Origin: Acetivibrio alkalicellulosi
Lineage (GTDB): Bacteria; Bacillota; Clostridia; Acetivibrionales; Acetivibrionaceae
Length of the DNA stretch: 64,000 nucleotides
Assembly: GCA_008125075.1 (NCBI GenBank)
Contig: VLTH01000001.1
Location: 966,671-1,030,670 of the forward strand
Direction: 5' to 3'
The notes beneath the pieces were generated by a model. That model worked only from the letters and a program-made list of their open reading frames with translations, had not been told where the DNA came from and did no database searches. Numbering within the stretch: the first letter of the stretch is position 1; each line of letters opens with the position of its first letter. This document shows, piece by piece, positions 60,551-64,000 of the stretch. The translations under genes and the position numbers were made by a program.

Positions 60551-61552
60551 TCAATCTTCTGCCATTTTGCATATAAGTACTTCTGCTGCAATTCTATCAT
60601 TTATTTTTCCTGTCTTAATAGCTAAATCAAGTTCCATTGTTTCCTTAATTACTTCTTTTAACTTATCTACAGAAAAACTTCTAGTCTGATCATATACTTT
60701 ATTTCCTACATAAGGTGTTATACCCATTTTAGAGCATACATCCTTTTTAGCCATGCCTTCATCACACAAAAGTTTCATCTCTAATATAAGTCTTAATTGG
60801 CGTGCAATCATTATTAGTATCTTTGGTAAAGGTTCTTTTAAAATTATCATATCATTTAAAAGCTTTAGAGCTATATTAATTCTCTTCTCAGCAATAGCAT
60901 CTATTAAGTCAAATATTCTGCTTTTAATAGACTTAGTACACACCTTATCAATAACTTTAGTATCTACCTGTACTTTTTCACCTAAATAAAGTACAACCTT
61001 ATTAACTTCATTTAATATTTGTGTCATTCCAGGTTCGCATATGTTAACTAAATAAGATGCAGTATTAACATCAATTTCTTTTTTGCTTGAATTAAAAGCC
61101 TTAACAACCCATTTTACAAGTTCTGGCTGTTTCTGATATGGAAACTCAACTATAAGTCCATTCTTTTTTACTCTATCAACAAGCTTAATTCTTTTGTCAA
61201 TAGAATCCTCAAAAAACACAAGGCAGGTATATGGAGCAACACTTGCTAAGTACTCAGTTAATTGGTCATTTCCATCTTGCTTTGCTTTTGCAGTAAATAT
61301 GCCTGACTTTTTTACAACAACAAGTTTTCGCTCCGAAAATACAGGGACTGTATCACAAGATTCAATAATATTTTCCACTTGAACTTTACCATCTAATACT
61401 ATTTTATTAAGATTGGTTAAATCATTTTTTAAAATAATCTCTTCAATCTTTTCTAAATAATATTTTTTGAGAAAGTCTTCATCACCATAAAATAAGTACA
61501 GATTTTTTATATCTTTGTTTTTTATATCTTTTTTTAAAATTTCTAAACTCAT
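60551..61552 (-). CDS. holA: DNA polymerase III delta subunit
   Basis: The product has 333 residues. It has the HolA layout: N-terminal NLYLFYGDEDFLKKYYLEKI, the SIDKRIKLVDRVKKNG stretch, and a C-terminal helical collar ending ELDLAIKTGKINDRIAAEVL. It opens the sliding clamp inside the clamp loader. It follows comEC by 21 bases on the same strand, as in Bacillus. Confidence 0.95.
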   Translation of the reverse strand: MSLEILKKDIKNKDIKNLYLFYGDEDFLKKYYLEKIEEIILKNDLTNLNKIVLDGKVQVENIIESCDTVPVFSERKLVVVKKSGIFTAKAKQDGNDQLTEYLASVAPYTCLVFFEDSIDKRIKLVDRVKKNGLIVEFPYQKQPELVKWVVKAFNSSKKEIDVNTASYLVNICEPGMTQILNEVNKVVLYLGEKVQVDTKVIDKVCTKSIKSRIFDLIDAIAEKRINIALKLLNDMIILKEPLPKILIMIARQLRLILEMKLLCDEGMAKKDVCSKMGITPYVGNKVYDQTRSFSVDKLKEVIKETMELDLAIKTGKINDRIAAEVLICKMAED

Positions 61553-61573
61553 ATTAATTTCACCATACCCAAT

Positions 61574-63943
61574 TTAATTTGCATATTGTAGGTTTTTTGC
61601 AATCTTCTTTAGCCTTATTTTTTCACCATATGTATTAAGTATTATAGCACCGTCTCTGTCAGTTCTAAATACATGAATATTGCTATTTTCTAAAAGCTCT
61701 ATTACTTCATCAGATGGATGTCCAAAATTATTTCTTCCCACACTAATAATAGCTGCAATGGGATTGACTCTTTCTAAAAATTCAGGTATTGTTGATGATA
61801 TTGACCCATGATGAGCAACTTTTAAAATATCAGCACTTAAATCAACACCATCATTAATAAGCATCCATTCTGCTTCTTTCTCTATATCTCCTGTAAATAA
61901 TATACTTACTCTTTCATAGATTAACTTTAGCACCAATGAATTATTGTTTAAAAGTGACTCATCAATATAAACACCTTTTTTAGGATGTAAAACATCAAAA
62001 TAAGTTTTGCTATCAAGCTCAATTATATCACCTTTTTTGCATCTTTCAACACTAATATTTTTATTATGTGCTATTTCAAGAAGATCTTCAAGTCCATCCA
62101 TAAAATAAATATCGGGTATCACAAAGTGTGAAACATTAAAACTTTCAAGGACAGGTTTAAGCCCCTGAACATGATCATTATGTCCATGGGTTGCTACAAC
62201 AATATCTATATTTGATACTCCATAATCTAAAAGAAATGGTATTACTACAGTGTCTCCAATATTTGATTCTGAAATATAACTTGAATAACCTCCACCATCA
62301 ATCAAAATTGTTTTTCCTGTAACTGTTCTAACAAAAGCACAATCTCCTTGACCCACATCTAAAAAAACCACCTCTAGTCCCTTTGGAATAAAATTATTTG
62401 TAATTATAATAATAAAACAAATTACACCTATCACCACATAATGCTTAAACACAAGAATGGCTTTATATGTAGGCTTATACCATAAAAAATAAAAAATCAA
62501 CACATAGTATAAAATAATATTACTAATCATTGGTGTTGTTATTCTTACAACTGCAAAAGGAAGATTAGATGTGATGCTAGATACAAAAAGCACAAAACTA
62601 AGTAGAGTGTTGCTAATTAAGCCTATTATTTGAGATAAAAATATGTGTACTTCACCTAAAACAGCCATCATAAATCCTAGTATTGTTATAATTCCTACCA
62701 CAGGAGCCACCAAAACATTTGAAATAATTGATACTACGGATACTTCATTAAAATAATAGGCAACAATAGGCAGTACTCCCAATTGAGCTGATAGAGTTAG
62801 GGAAACAATGTTTGTCAATGACTGGGGTAATATATTAAAACTAAGGATTTTCTTTAGATTTGTATAAAACAGGACAATTGAAATTGTTGCAGCAAAAGAA
62901 AGCTGAAATCCAATATTAAAAAGAGTTGCTGGATTATATAAAAGAATTAGAAATGATGCTAATGCAATGCTATTTAAAGAATCTGGCTCTCTTTTTATAA
63001 TCTGTCCTATCAAAACTATACATGCCATTATAACTGCTCTTACAACAGACGGACCAAAACCTGTTACAACAGTATACATAACAAGTATTATTATGATAAA
63101 AATATTTGCCAAGTTTCTTTTAATTCTTATCTTTTTAAAAAAAATCACCAGTCCCAAAATAATAAATCCCACATGGGTTCCTGAAACAACAATTAAATGA
63201 GCCAGACCAGCTCCTCTGAATATTTTTTCAACATCCCCCTCTAAGCCTTCCTTATACCCTAAAAGTATGGCATTTAATAAAGACGCCTGTCTCTCTGGTA
63301 AACTTAAGTTTATATTCTCTAACACTCTATTTCTTATAGATAGTCCATATTTTACAATGAAAATACCTTTATATTCATTACCTACCCGTATATTATTTTG
63401 TGTAGCAAAAATTGTTGCAGATATGCCTGATTGATTCAAATACTTTCTAAAATCAAATCCACCAGGATTTCTTCTTCCACCTGGTAATCTTAATCTTCCT
63501 AATACAACTACTTCTCTTCCATACTCTAATAGTTCCATATCACTGTTATTTATAGTAGAAAACTGTATCCTGCCTTCTATTTCATTCCAGTCTCCTTTTA
63601 AAAGTCTTACTTTTTCAGTTTTTAAAACATATGTAATTCTAGAGTTTTTAATTTGAGGATCGGAAATTATATAACCCTTTATCTCAACTTCTTTATCAGA
63701 AAACTCGATAAATTTATTAATATTTTTATTATATACAAATAGATAGTTAGAAGCACCAATTAAGAAAAATAATATCGTCCATAGCATAACAAAACTTTTT
63801 TGCTTTCTAATATCAAAAACAACCAATACTATTAATACAAGTGTAATAAAAGACAAACCTATAAATAAATAGGATTGAGTAAAGTGAGCAATCAATATAC
63901 CACATATTAGAGAGATAGAAAACAAAAGAAGAGGTCTTTTCAT
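61574..63943 (-). CDS. comEC: DNA internalization competence protein ComEC/Rec2
   Basis: The product has 789 residues from the ATG preceded by GTGAGGTGTTTT; an upstream GTG would add four residues. N-terminal membrane segments and a DUF4131/OB region (about 1-200) are followed by the competence membrane core (about 215-480; GLAHLIVVSGTHVGF) and a C-terminal metallo-beta-lactamase-fold domain (about 510-760; ATHGHNDHVQGL, TGDIEKEAE). It forms the channel that brings single-stranded DNA into the cell. ComEC remains in many Clostridia without demonstrated competence. It is probably cotranscribed with holA. Confidence 0.95.
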   Translation of the reverse strand: MKRPLLLFSISLICGILIAHFTQSYLFIGLSFITLVLIVLVVFDIRKQKSFVMLWTILFFLIGASNYLFVYNKNINKFIEFSDKEVEIKGYIISDPQIKNSRITYVLKTEKVRLLKGDWNEIEGRIQFSTINNSDMELLEYGREVVVLGRLRLPGGRRNPGGFDFRKYLNQSGISATIFATQNNIRVGNEYKGIFIVKYGLSIRNRVLENINLSLPERQASLLNAILLGYKEGLEGDVEKIFRGAGLAHLIVVSGTHVGFIILGLVIFFKKIRIKRNLANIFIIIILVMYTVVTGFGPSVVRAVIMACIVLIGQIIKREPDSLNSIALASFLILLYNPATLFNIGFQLSFAATISIVLFYTNLKKILSFNILPQSLTNIVSLTLSAQLGVLPIVAYYFNEVSVVSIISNVLVAPVVGIITILGFMMAVLGEVHIFLSQIIGLISNTLLSFVLFVSSITSNLPFAVVRITTPMISNIILYYVLIFYFLWYKPTYKAILVFKHYVVIGVICFIIIITNNFIPKGLEVVFLDVGQGDCAFVRTVTGKTILIDGGGYSSYISESNIGDTVVIPFLLDYGVSNIDIVVATHGHNDHVQGLKPVLESFNVSHFVIPDIYFMDGLEDLLEIAHNKNISVERCKKGDIIELDSKTYFDVLHPKKGVYIDESLLNNNSLVLKLIYERVSILFTGDIEKEAEWMLINDGVDLSADILKVAHHGSISSTIPEFLERVNPIAAIISVGRNNFGHPSDEVIELLENSNIHVFRTDRDGAIILNTYGEKIRLKKIAKNLQYAN

Positions 63944-63983
63944 AAAACACCTCACAGAGTAAACTTAAAGACTTCTAAGAAAA

Positions 63984-64000
63984 TCTCGGGGTATCGAGCC
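63984..64000. repeat. edge copy of the CTCGGGGTATCGAG palindrome
   Basis: CTCGGGGTATCGAG at 63984-63997 is the reverse of the CTCGATACCCC word at 7543-7553 and related to the 39-kb cluster. The element runs off the window. Confidence 0.5.

Overview
The window is AT-rich DNA from a spore-forming, anaerobic-type member of the Clostridia (Firmicutes). The evidence is the spore germination protease gpr, the phosphotransacetylase/acetate kinase pair, the GatCAB amidotransferase, strong GGAGG-type ribosome sites with frequent GTG and TTG starts, and giant xylanases anchored by S-layer homology (SLH) domains, as in plant-fibre degraders. The sequence alone does not allow a genus call. Almost every gene is on the minus strand; the exceptions are a GH77-like gene, rpsT and an IS66 element.

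Region by region. (1) 1-18.3 kb is a hemicellulose block. In transcription order it holds a response regulator with a c-di-GMP phosphodiesterase (HD-GYP) domain, a soluble histidine kinase with a LacI-type sugar-binding domain, two paralogous GH10 xylanases of more than 1800 residues (CBM22-like modules, GH10, two CBM9, linker, three SLH), and a small membrane-anchored C39-like peptidase. The two xylanase genes share a near-identical promoter and leader motifs. (2) 18.3-30.9 kb is one tight eight-gene operon of the MoxR/DUF58/von Willebrand A type with an ABC transporter. (3) 30.9-38.9 kb carries a beta-lactamase-fold protein with copper-amine-oxidase-N repeats, a divergently transcribed GH77-like glucanotransferase, ackA-pta and a TPR protein. 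(4) 38.9-47.3 kb is housekeeping: gatB, gatA, gatC, ligA, an M50B-like membrane protein with a broken HExxH motif, a cell-wall amidase and gpr. (5) 47.3-60.1 kb is an accessory island with a HEAT-repeat protein, an IS66 element nested in a decayed transposase, a beta-propeller-like protein, and a secreted RHS/YD-repeat protein of about 2400 residues ending in an AHH/HNH-nuclease-like tip. (6) 60.1-64 kb returns to housekeeping with rpsT, holA and comEC.

The gene order comEC-holA-rpsT-gpr is familiar from Bacillus subtilis and relatives. Here rpsT and gpr are separated by almost 13 kb, which marks region 5 as an insertion. The RHS gene is split near its 5' end by an extra A in an A8 tract, and its nuclease-like tip lacks two histidines I would expect, so the toxin may be phase-variable, inactive or decaying.

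Short palindromic repeats recur between genes throughout. They include a 28-base block found at 18.2 kb and, inverted, at 46.2 kb, and a dense cluster at 38.85-39.2 kb. I saw no tRNA, rRNA, CRISPR array or prophage.
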